Source: Olsenella_L kribbiana
GTDB lineage: Bacteria > Actinomycetota > Coriobacteriia > Coriobacteriales > Atopobiaceae
DNA length: 9,424 bases
Direction of reading: 5' to 3'
Assembly (NCBI RefSeq): GCF_036408795.1
Contig: NZ_JAZGJP010000032.1
Coordinates: 1 to 9,424 of the forward strand
Shown here: positions 1 through 5,899 of the stretch, in pieces
How positions within the stretch are numbered: the stretch's first letter is position 1
Layout: each line of letters begins with the position of its first letter
Translations under genes and position numbers: made by a program
Notes under the pieces: generated by a model
Database searches by the model: none
Told to the model about the DNA's origin: nothing
What the model saw: the letters and a program-made list of their open reading frames with translations, nothing else

Positions 1-118
1 CTGCATGACCCTTCGCCATCTCGTCCCCCGATCCTCCGGATGCATCAGCCGTTCATCCATATGATGCAGCGGAGCGGCGACAGGAATTCCTGCGGTTATG
101 CCGGAGGTCCTCAGCCAT
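1..118 (-). other. Edge region, possible start of a minus-strand gene
   Basis: No complete gene is visible here. Read on the minus strand, an ATG at 19-17 opens a frame (MAKGHA) that runs off the window. It is preceded by GGAGG and GGGGGA, either of which could act as a ribosome binding site. Six residues are too few to identify a product. Another minus-strand frame is open from about 125 to the edge but has no recognisable motif; it could be a decayed continuation of the regulator remnant at 119-220. Confidence 0.2.
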
Positions 119-220
119 TTAGTCCGAAAAGCGCGGTCCGAGGCAGAGGATCGTATGTGCCAGCTCCTGCTCTGTCGGCGTGAAGCCTTCTGCCTCCCGC
201 ATCTTCTGCACGACATCCAT
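119..220 (-). pseudogene. Truncated RpiR/MurR-like regulator N-terminus
   Basis: This frame encodes 33 residues, starting MDVVQKMREAEGFTPTEQEL and ending at a TAA. The block FTPTEQELAHTIL resembles the opening helix of RpiR-family sugar-phosphate regulators, where L-T-P-(S/T)-E-x-x-I-A-x-Y-I-L is typical. The start has a convincing ribosome binding site (AAAGGAG about 8 bases before the ATG). Family members are about 280 residues long with an HTH and a SIS domain; here translation stops before the recognition helix, and no other frame down to the window edge restores an HTH. It faces away from the GH1 gene, the usual place for an RpiR regulator of a beta-glucoside gene, so I read it as a relic of that regulator. 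Alternatives are a real small protein or a chance resemblance. Confidence 0.42.
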
Positions 221-403
221 GTCCCGCTCCTTTCCCCACAGAAGAAAAGTATCAGAAAGTGTCAGCCTGTGCCGTGGCCATCTGCCTTCAGACGAAAAGA
301 AGTCTCCTTCTGCGCCCAGAACCTGGAGGGCGCACCTCTCATTCCCTATGCTTGAAAGCGATGGAGGTGCCTGCACGAGCAGGCAGGAAGAAGGAGGAAA
401 GCT
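221..403 (+). promoter_or_regulatory. Structured leader of the GH1 gene
   Basis: This divergent intergenic region should hold the promoters of the GH1 gene and of the regulator remnant, but I could not fix a convincing -35/-10 pair for either. It can form several RNA structures: a GC-rich hairpin with TGCGCCC (311-317) pairing to GGGCGCA (328-334); a second hairpin TGCCTGC (368-374) with GCAGGCA (379-385) and loop ACGA just before the ribosome binding site; and an alternative pairing of GCACCTC (332-338) with GAGGTGC (364-370) that excludes both hairpins. CTCCTTCT (304-311) is also exactly complementary to AGAAGGAG (389-396), which contains the ribosome binding site. A regulated leader is possible but unproven; no BglG-type antiterminator site was recognised. 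Confidence 0.35.
246..265. repeat. Tandem 10-bp direct repeat upstream of GH1
   Basis: AAAGTATCAG (246-255) is followed immediately by AAAGTGTCAG (256-265), nine of ten bases identical. The period is one helical turn, so both copies would face the same side of the DNA. It lies 26 bases upstream of the regulator-remnant start and about 140 bases upstream of the GH1 start, so it could be a regulator binding site. It could also be chance. Confidence 0.4.
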
Positions 404-1846
404 ATGGGCAAGGGATTCCCGGAGGGCTTCTATTGGGGCGGCGCTACTGCTGCAAACCAGTTCGAAGGTGCCTGGAACGTAGACGGCCGCGGACCGTCTG
501 TCGATGACCACTTCACGGGCGGCACGAAGGACAAGCCTCGCACGATCACGGTCGATATCGAGCCCGATGTGCTCTACCCGAACCATGACGGAATCGACTT
601 CTACCACCACTACGAGGAGGACATCGCGCTCTTCGCCGAGATGGGCTTCAACATGTTCCGCATGTCCATCTCCTGGTCGCGCATCTTCCCGAACGGCGAC
701 GACGAGCAGCCGAACGAGCTCGGCCTTGCCTTCTATGACAGGGTTTTCGACTGCTGCAGGGTTCATGGCATCGAGCCGCTCGTGACGCTTTCCCACTACG
801 AGATGCCCTACCACCTCGTCGAGAAGTACAACGGCTGGGCTAGCCGCGAGCTCATCGGCTTCTTCGAGAAGTACTGCCAGACCGTCTTCGACCGCTATCA
901 CGACAAGGTGCGCTACTGGCTCACGTTCAACGAGATCAACTGCGGCACGATGGACATGGGCAACCTCTTTGAGACGTCCATGATCCGCGGCTTCGCAGGT
1001 CCTGCCTCCGAAGCGCACACGACCCCGCAGGAGCGCTACCAGGCACTCCATCACCAGTTCGTGGCCTCTGCCCGCGTCGTGAAGTACGCGCATGAGCACT
1101 ATCCTCAGTTCCGCATGGGCAACATGGACTGCTTCATCCTCTCCTACGCCGCAACCTGCGACCCCAAGGACGTCCTTGCAAACGAGTCCGAGATGCGCCG
1201 CATGAACTGGTACTGCTCCGATGTCCAGGTCAGGGGCTACTATCCTTCCTACGCAAAGCGCTTCTGGCGCGAGAACGATATCAGCCTCAAGATCGAGGAC
1301 GGCGATCTCGAGGACCTCAAGGAGGGCACAATCGACTTCTACACGTTCTCCTACTACATGAGCTCTGTCGTCGGCACGCACGACGTGAAGCAGGCAGCAG
1401 GAAACATGACGTTCGGCGGCGTGAACCCCTACCTCAAGAGCACCGACTGGGGCTGGCAGATCGACCCGGATGGCCTGCGCTTTGCCCTGAACGAGATCTA
1501 TGACCGCTACCAGATTCCTCTGATGGTCGTCGAGAATGGCATGGGCGCCCTCGACAAGGTCGAGGAGGATGGCTCCATCCACGACACCTACCGCATCGAT
1601 TACCTGAAGAGCCATGTCCGCGCCATGCGCGAAGCAGTGGATGACGGAGTGGACCTCAAGGGCTACACCTGGTGGGGACCAATCGACCTCGTCTCTGCTG
1701 GCACCGGCGAGATGCGCAAGCGCTACGGCTTCATCTACGTCGACAAGCACGACGACGGAAGCGGCACCTACAAGCGCAGCCGCAAGGATTCCTTCTACGC
1801 CTACCAGAAGATCATCAAGTCGAATGGCACTGAAGGCCTCGACTAG
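404..1846 (+). CDS. bglA: GH1 family 6-phospho-beta-glucosidase
   Basis: This 480-residue cytoplasmic enzyme is predicted to split 6-phospho-beta-glucosides (phosphorylated cellobiose, salicin or arbutin type) after PTS uptake, giving glucose 6-phosphate and glucose or an aglycone. The sequence is full length for family GH1. FYWGGATAANQFEGAW near residues 9-24 is the typical opening. Glu177 in TFNEIN is the expected acid/base and Glu377 in VVENGMG the nucleophile. The 6-phosphate signature is seen in the C-terminal loop SAGTGEMRKRYGFIYVD, where Lys439 and Tyr441 fit the phosphate-binding Lys-x-Tyr; the position two turns earlier, often Ser, is Gly433. There is no signal peptide. The start at 404 has a strong AAGGAGG seven bases upstream. 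The gene appears monocistronic, with a hairpin 37 bases after the stop. No PTS permease is in the window, so the natural substrate is uncertain; the symbol is by family resemblance. Confidence 0.93.
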   Translation: MGKGFPEGFYWGGATAANQFEGAWNVDGRGPSVDDHFTGGTKDKPRTITVDIEPDVLYPNHDGIDFYHHYEEDIALFAEMGFNMFRMSISWSRIFPNGDDEQPNELGLAFYDRVFDCCRVHGIEPLVTLSHYEMPYHLVEKYNGWASRELIGFFEKYCQTVFDRYHDKVRYWLTFNEINCGTMDMGNLFETSMIRGFAGPASEAHTTPQERYQALHHQFVASARVVKYAHEHYPQFRMGNMDCFILSYAATCDPKDVLANESEMRRMNWYCSDVQVRGYYPSYAKRFWRENDISLKIEDGDLEDLKEGTIDFYTFSYYMSSVVGTHDVKQAAGNMTFGGVNPYLKSTDWGWQIDPDGLRFALNEIYDRYQIPLMVVENGMGALDKVEEDGSIHDTYRIDYLKSHVRAMREAVDDGVDLKGYTWWGPIDLVSAGTGEMRKRYGFIYVDKHDDGSGTYKRSRKDSFYAYQKIIKSNGTEGLD

Positions 1847-1882
1847 GGCAGCAAGCCAGAGCTGACACATCATACGGACGCC

Positions 1883-1916
1883 AGAGAGGGCCGGGATGCA
1901 TGTCCCGGCCCTCTCT
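1883..1916 (+). terminator. Hairpin terminator after the GH1 gene
   Basis: AGAGAGGGCCGGGA (1883-1896) pairs perfectly with TCCCGGCCCTCTCT (1903-1916) around the loop TGCATG. The stem of 14 bp lies 37 bases after the GH1 stop codon. There is no clear run of T after it, so it may work as an mRNA 3'-end stabiliser or a less canonical terminator. Confidence 0.75.
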
Positions 1917-1961
1917 ATGTTCAATGCCCCAGCTTCTATTCAGGAATATATCTCATTTGTG

Positions 1962-1983
1962 ATTGCATCGGTACCTGTGCAAT
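1962..1983. promoter_or_regulatory. 22-bp palindrome, possible operator
   Basis: The site reads ATTGCA, TC, GGTACC, TG, TGCAAT: nine of eleven base pairs are symmetric, with only the two dinucleotides breaking the dyad. A second GGTACC core occurs at 1998-2003. It sits in the AT-rich gap between the GH1 terminator and the next frames, where no plus-strand gene starts for almost 380 bases. It looks like a binding site for a dimeric regulator, but I cannot name the protein or the promoter it serves. Confidence 0.35.
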
Positions 1984-2038
1984 ATACCAATTAGCAAGGT
2001 ACCATACATTTAGACGACGGAAAGACAGACGGACCGCC

Positions 2039-2230
2039 TCATTTGCCAGAAAGCACGTCCTGCAGCATCTCATCAAACGAGCGGCAGCGTCTGTAGCGCT
2101 CCGGATATTCCTTCATTGCATCGAATTCCGCCAGCACTGCCCTGGTCCCTTCAGAAAGGCACACCCCTTCCTCGAGCGGCTTCTCGCTATGCTCAGATAG
2201 CTGCTTGGAATCAGCATCATGTGCCAGCAT
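2039..2230 (-). CDS. Small protein, RelB/DinJ antitoxin-like C-terminus
   Basis: This 63-residue frame ends in FDAMKEYPERYRRCRSFDEM followed by LQDVLSGK. That pattern (E-x-F-x-x-M-K-x-x-P-x-x-Y-x-x-x-x-S-F-D-E) resembles the toxin-wrapping C-terminus of RelB/DinJ-type antitoxins. The first 30 residues do not resemble the usual ribbon-helix-helix DNA-binding half. No toxin gene (RelE/YafQ type) lies on either side, so this may be an orphan or a decayed remnant. I chose the ATG at 2230 because GGAAAGG precedes it by a normal distance; the frame is also open to an ATG at 2290 with no good ribosome site. The surroundings are poor in genes, consistent with a degraded region. Function is inferred from a short motif only. 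Confidence 0.35.
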   Translation of the reverse strand: MLAHDADSKQLSEHSEKPLEEGVCLSEGTRAVLAEFDAMKEYPERYRRCRSFDEMLQDVLSGK

Positions 2231-2358
2231 TGCACTGCCCTTTCCGTCTGGAAGTCTGTCATTGCAGCATTCAAAATGCCACTTCCGCATAGACCAATCA
2301 ACACAAGCTCACTTCATTGAAGGCGATCGACCTGCCTCCGAAGAAAGGAATCCATCTT

Positions 2359-2973
2359 ATGGATACGAACAAGACGAACGAAGAGAACGAGAATATCGGT
2401 ACCGAAACTGCCACAACGGCAGAGGCTCCCCGCCACGACCACCGCCATGAAGCCGGTCATCATCACGATGAAGATAGCCGCCACATCCATAGCCATCATC
2501 ATGGCGGAGATGCCGCCGAAGCCGGATATCATTGCCACCACCATCACCACCACGATGGAGAAGATGGCGCAGACGAGCACCATTGCCGCCACCATCATGG
2601 AGATGCAGCCGGAGATGAACATGAGCGCTGCCATCACCACCACGGCGACGACGATGAGTTCCATGGCAAGCATCGCCACCATCACGGTGAGCACGGCCAC
2701 TTCCATGGAGAGGATGGTGCTGCCCATCACGGGCATCGACACGATGACGAAGAGATGGGTGATGACCACCGCGGTGGCGGCTACAGCGCCGACGAGGAGG
2801 GGCTCGTCTGTCCCTGCATGGGAACGACGAAAGACGAGATCTTCGAGGCTGTGGCAGCAGGAGCGCGGAACATCGAGGATGTCGAGCGCGCAACTGGCGC
2901 AGGCACCCATTGCGGTCGCTGCTGCGCTGCCGTCGCAGCAGTTGTCGAGGAGGCACTTGCCCAGACTGCATAG
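2359..2973 (+). CDS. His-rich metal-binding protein with BFD-like [2Fe-2S] domain
   Basis: This 204-residue protein has two parts. Residues about 26-140 are extremely rich in histidine (roughly 40 His, in runs of up to six), mixed with Asp/Glu, Gly and three Cys (YHCH, HHCR, ERCH); this should bind several Ni, Zn, Co, Cu or Fe ions. Residues about 149-204 form a BFD-like [2Fe-2S] domain: Cys151 and Cys153 (VCPCMGTTK) and Cys185 and Cys188 (GTHCGRC) give C-x-C-x31-C-x2-C, with an additional Cys189. No signal peptide or membrane segment is seen, so it should act in the cytoplasm. The ATG at 2359 has AAAGGA nine bases upstream; an in-frame TTG at 2317 is less likely. It seems monocistronic, ending at a hairpin shared with the convergent peptidase gene. 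A role in metal storage, metal delivery or iron-sulfur redox sensing is inference. The repeated HHHGD-type units suggest growth by internal duplication. Confidence 0.85.
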   Translation: MDTNKTNEENENIGTETATTAEAPRHDHRHEAGHHHDEDSRHIHSHHHGGDAAEAGYHCHHHHHHDGEDGADEHHCRHHHGDAAGDEHERCHHHHGDDDEFHGKHRHHHGEHGHFHGEDGAAHHGHRHDDEEMGDDHRGGGYSADEEGLVCPCMGTTKDEIFEAVAAGARNIEDVERATGAGTHCGRCCAAVAAVVEEALAQTA

Positions 2974-2998
2974 GCTGCAGAGGCAGGCAATGGCATCC

Positions 2999-3030
2999 GA
3001 AGGAGGCAGGGCTTAGGCTCTGCCTCCTTC
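2999..3030. terminator. Bidirectional hairpin between convergent genes
   Basis: GAAGGAGGCAGGGC (2999-3012) pairs with GCTCTGCCTCCTTC (3017-3030) around TTAG, with a single G-T wobble. It lies between the His-rich gene and the end of the minus-strand M42 gene and probably ends both transcripts. The plus-strand exit (TTCCC) is only weakly T-rich. Confidence 0.75.
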
Positions 3031-3036
3031 TTCCCG

Positions 3037-4107
3037 TCAGAAGCTTTCTGCCGTATCCGGCGTGAGCGATTCGGCCACAGCCACGCAGACCTTGGCCGCT
3101 TCCTCGATATCATCGAGGGCGCAGATGGCACATCCTGCATGGACATAGCGGCAGGGAACTCCTGCCACGACGCTCGGCACATCGAGCATATGTGCAGGGC
3201 CTCCATCGGTGCCGCCGCCCTCGCGCACGCTCGTCTGCACCTTGAGGCCATGCTCTCTTGCCGTAGCCAGCACGTAGCGCTGATACCTTGGGTTCGTTAT
3301 CATGCAGCAATCGAAGTAGCGAAACATCGGGCCTTTGTGGAGCGCTGCCTGGATATCGTCTGCTTGCTGGAAGGTGTCATCTGCCGGGCAGCCCTCGAAC
3401 ATGAAGGCAAGCTTTGGCTGGAAGGTCCTGACCGCAGCGGCAACACCGCGCTCCCCTACCTCCTCCATCGACGAGATCGAGGCCACCACATCGAAGGGCA
3501 GGTCTTTCTTCGAGAGCTCCCGGAGTGCAAGGAGCATTGCTGTGACACCTGCCCTGCAGTCGAAGGCCTTGCCGAAAGCAATGCCGTGCTCCTTGTCGTA
3601 TTCAAACTGCGTCGCCGGCACGAAGGGCTCGCCCATGCCCATATGGAAGCGTTTGATAGCCTCTTCCTTCGATGTGGCGCCGCAGTCGAGGATGAGCTCC
3701 TCTCTGCCGGCAGCCTTCTCCGCTTCGCTCATGAAGTGAGGCGGCTTCACGCCGATGACGGCACGGACCCACGTGCCTTCTGTCGTGCGCACGAAGACAT
3801 CCTGTCCTGCCAGCACGTGGGGCGAGAAGCGCCCGAGCTCGACGAAGCTCATGGTGCCATTCGAGCGGATCGAGCGGACCATGCCGCCGACCTCGTCTCC
3901 ATGGGCATCGAGCATGAGGACCGGCTTCGTGCCGCTGAAGCTCCTGGGATAGATCAGGGCATCCATCAAAGAATTCGTCTTCACATCAGCCCAGCCGGCG
4001 CAGAACTCCTTTGCTACAGCCACCGTCTCATCCTCGAAGCCCGAAGGCGACTTCGCAGAGCTCAGCTTTCCCAGAAGCTCTGCCACCTCATCGCGTACCA
4101 GATCCAT
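3037..4107 (-). CDS. M42 family metallopeptidase (glutamyl aminopeptidase-like)
   Basis: This 356-residue cytoplasmic aminopeptidase should trim N-terminal residues from peptides with a two-metal centre, as TET-type M42 enzymes (PepA/FrvX/YsdC group) do. The metal and catalytic residues are all visible: His69 in DAHGDEVGG, bridging Asp183 in FDCRAG, catalytic Glu215 and metal ligand Glu216 in SMEEVGERG, an Asp at 243/244 in CPADD, and His306 in GTDGGPAH. Length is normal for the family. The frame is open upstream to 4173, but the ATG at 4107 (MDLVRDEV) is preceded five bases away by AGGGAGG and matches the usual family start. M42 proteins often form a 12-subunit shell; that is family knowledge, not visible here. 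It is divergent from the DUF2252 gene. Substrate preference cannot be read from the sequence. Confidence 0.92.
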   Translation of the reverse strand: MDLVRDEVAELLGKLSSAKSPSGFEDETVAVAKEFCAGWADVKTNSLMDALIYPRSFSGTKPVLMLDAHGDEVGGMVRSIRSNGTMSFVELGRFSPHVLAGQDVFVRTTEGTWVRAVIGVKPPHFMSEAEKAAGREELILDCGATSKEEAIKRFHMGMGEPFVPATQFEYDKEHGIAFGKAFDCRAGVTAMLLALRELSKKDLPFDVVASISSMEEVGERGVAAAVRTFQPKLAFMFEGCPADDTFQQADDIQAALHKGPMFRYFDCCMITNPRYQRYVLATAREHGLKVQTSVREGGGTDGGPAHMLDVPSVVAGVPCRYVHAGCAICALDDIEEAAKVCVAVAESLTPDTAESF

Positions 4108-4272
4108 TGCATCCTCCCTCTCCCAGATTCGGCCTCTACCATAGCCCAAGCCCTGGCATCTCGCAGCAGGCACGTCTCTTCAGTCACCAGCTGGAAATGC
4201 ATCCCGGCAGCACCTCATGCCTTCGAGGAGTACAGTCGTTATGCACGGAGCTCCAGAGGAAGGCAGGGACAT
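4108..4272. promoter_or_regulatory. Divergent intergenic region, M42 / DUF2252
   Basis: These 165 bases must hold the promoters of both divergent genes, but I see no convincing -35/-10 pair on either strand. The minus strand has TATGGT about 30 bases before the M42 start as a weak -10 candidate. An 8-bp palindrome CCAGCTGG lies near 4191. The ribosome sites of both genes are clear (AGGGAGG for M42, AGAGGAAGG for DUF2252). Confidence 0.35.
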
Positions 4273-5820
4273 ATGCCAGAAGATTCAGCAGGGACAGGCA
4301 CGTCTGCAGGCAGGAGCGCGCTTGCCGATGCGGCAGCGCACAAGATCTCGTCGCTTCTTGCAGCAGCATTCCTCGAGCAGGAGCAGCGCACTCCTGACGA
4401 GTCAAGGATCTATGGTGCGAAGCTCCGCGAGGAAGTGCCAGCAGAGGCCCAGGCCATGTGGCCGCCGAAGAGCCAGGCACGTCCCGATCCGCTCGGACTC
4501 CTCGAGAGCCAGGCAGCCGATCGCGTCCCGGAGCTCCTGCCGATCCGCTACGAGCGCATGGCACAGGATCCCTTTGCGTTCTACCGAGGCTGTGCCCTTC
4601 CGATGGCAGGAGACCTTGCCACGACGCCTATGACGCCTTTGCGTGTCCAGGCATCGGGAGACGCCCATATCGCAAACTTCGGCATCTTTGCAACGCCGGA
4701 GCGCCAGCGCGTCTTCGACCTCAACGACTTCGACGAGACAGCACGCGGTCCCTGGGAGTGGGACCTGAAGCGTCTCGCAGCCTCTGTCGATGTCTGTGCC
4801 CGTATGCTCGGGCTCTCAAGAGAGAAGACCGACAAGGCCGTACGTGCCTGCGTGAACACCTATCACCAGGCAATGGCACAGTTTGCCGAGATGGGCAATC
4901 TCGAGGTCTGGTATGCCCAGGCAGACACAGACCATCTGAAGGCCCTTGCCGAGGAAGTGGGCGGCAAGTCGGAGCGCAAGGCCTTCGAGAAGACGCTCAG
5001 CAAGGCAGAGCGCAAGAACAGCGCCCGCGCGGTCCAGAAGTTCACGGAGGTCGTGGACGGGAAGCTCAGAATTGTGAGCGATCCGCCCATCATCGTGCCG
5101 GTGCGCGACATCGCCCAGAAGAAGGTCTCCGAGAGCGGCTTCAAGGAGACGATCATGCGCGAGCTTGCCCAGGACACGAGGTTCGCTCATGAGGACTCGA
5201 CAGCCAGGCTCATCCGCCTGATCTTGAAGGGATACCGCGCCTCCCTGCCCGACAACAGGAAGGCGCTCCTTGACTCCTACCACGGTGTCGATATTGCCCG
5301 CAAGGTCGTGGGCGTGGGGTCTGTCGGTCTCAGGGCCTGGATCTGCGTCTTTGAGGGAGCGGATGCTGACGACTCCCTCGTGCTCCAGATCAAGGAGGCC
5401 GTGCCCTCCGTCCTCGAGCGCTATGTCGGGAAGAGCGGCTATGCCGAGCAGGGGCAGCGCGTCGTAGAAGGACAGCGCGCCATCCAGGTCTCCTCGGACC
5501 TCCTTCTGGGCTGGACGAGGCTTCCTGCCGAGGATGGCCGCATGCATGACTACTACGTACGCCAGCTCTGGGACGGCAAGGGGGCGCCTGACCTCACGAA
5601 GATCGATGCCCACCGCCTGACACATCTTGCTGCCCTCTGCGGCTGGACGCTTGCCCGGGCGCACGCAAGAACCGGCGACCGCTTCGCTATTGCCTCCTAT
5701 CTGGGACGCGACACGGCGATGGACGATGCCTTCTGCACGTTTGCCCATGCCTACGCCGACCAGACCGAAGAAGACTATGAGGCGTTTCTCGCTGCCAGGA
5801 AGCAGGGCAGGTTCTGCTAA
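4273..5820 (+). CDS. DUF2252 family protein (kinase-like motifs)
   Basis: This 515-residue protein matches the DUF2252 family, whose function is unknown. Hallmarks in order are PIRYERM followed by the FYRG block (about 90-110), ASGDAHIANFG (Asp130, His132, Asn135), VFDLNDFDET (Asp149, Asp152, Asp154), PWEWDLKRLA, LQIKEA with Lys374, and a C-terminal GWTLARAHARTGD. GDAHxxN and DFDE recall the catalytic loop and metal-binding Asp of aminoglycoside-phosphotransferase-type kinases, so ATP-dependent phosphotransfer is a reasonable guess but unproven. There is no signal peptide or membrane segment. The start at 4273 has AGAGGAAGG about nine bases upstream; the open frame extends much further left, but that part is antisense to the M42 gene. 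The first 60 residues are Ala/Ser-rich and less conserved-looking, so the true start could be somewhat later. It is a single gene ending at a strong hairpin. Confidence 0.88.
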   Translation: MPEDSAGTGTSAGRSALADAAAHKISSLLAAAFLEQEQRTPDESRIYGAKLREEVPAEAQAMWPPKSQARPDPLGLLESQAADRVPELLPIRYERMAQDPFAFYRGCALPMAGDLATTPMTPLRVQASGDAHIANFGIFATPERQRVFDLNDFDETARGPWEWDLKRLAASVDVCARMLGLSREKTDKAVRACVNTYHQAMAQFAEMGNLEVWYAQADTDHLKALAEEVGGKSERKAFEKTLSKAERKNSARAVQKFTEVVDGKLRIVSDPPIIVPVRDIAQKKVSESGFKETIMRELAQDTRFAHEDSTARLIRLILKGYRASLPDNRKALLDSYHGVDIARKVVGVGSVGLRAWICVFEGADADDSLVLQIKEAVPSVLERYVGKSGYAEQGQRVVEGQRAIQVSSDLLLGWTRLPAEDGRMHDYYVRQLWDGKGAPDLTKIDAHRLTHLAALCGWTLARAHARTGDRFAIASYLGRDTAMDDAFCTFAHAYADQTEEDYEAFLAARKQGRFC

Positions 5821-5840
5821 GAGACGCATGGAAACGCAAG

Positions 5841-5878
5841 AAAGCGGAGAAGCCCATGCTTTCGGGCTTCTCCGCTTT
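5841..5878. terminator. Bidirectional hairpin terminator
   Basis: AAAGCGGAGAAGCCC (5841-5855) pairs perfectly with GGGCTTCTCCGCTTT (5864-5878) around ATGCTTTC, a 15-bp stem. It lies between the convergent DUF2252 and DUF362 genes. A-rich and T-rich ends on the two arms suit termination in both directions. Confidence 0.85.
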
Positions 5879-5899
5879 GCCATCTCTTGAAGTGCTTCT

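Noticed and set aside
221..403. BglG/LicT-type antiterminator target before the GH1 gene
   Set aside because: The hairpins present do not match the conserved sequence of such targets as I know it, and no antiterminator gene is nearby.
222..1924. Long minus-strand open frame (about 570 codons) opposite the GH1 gene
   Set aside because: It is antisense to an intact GH1 enzyme with all catalytic motifs; it is rich in Val/Ala/Leu/Glu as expected from antisense G/C-ending codons, and only its last 33 codons (119-220), beyond the GH1 gene, resemble a protein.
2038..2039. Complete toxin-antitoxin pair around 2039-2290
   Set aside because: No toxin-like frame is present on either side of the antitoxin-like fragment, so a functional pair is not supported.
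2317..2358. TTG start extending the His-rich protein by 14 residues
   Set aside because: The ATG at 2359 has a ribosome site at a normal distance, while the TTG has none visible.
2314..2910. Minus-strand frame that looks like a polytopic membrane protein rich in Met, Val, Ala and Ile
   Set aside because: It is the antisense of histidine codons: CAC and CAT read backwards give GTG and ATG, making an artificial hydrophobic protein.
2447..3016. Plus-strand frame rich in Ile, Thr, Met and Ala over the His-rich gene
   Set aside because: It is a shifted reading of the same CAC/CAT repeats and lacks a domain, whereas the true frame ends in a complete [2Fe-2S] motif.
3139..4272. Upstream extension of the DUF2252 frame to 893 codons
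   Set aside because: The extra part is antisense to the M42 peptidase and shows no domain; the family match starts only after about 4430.
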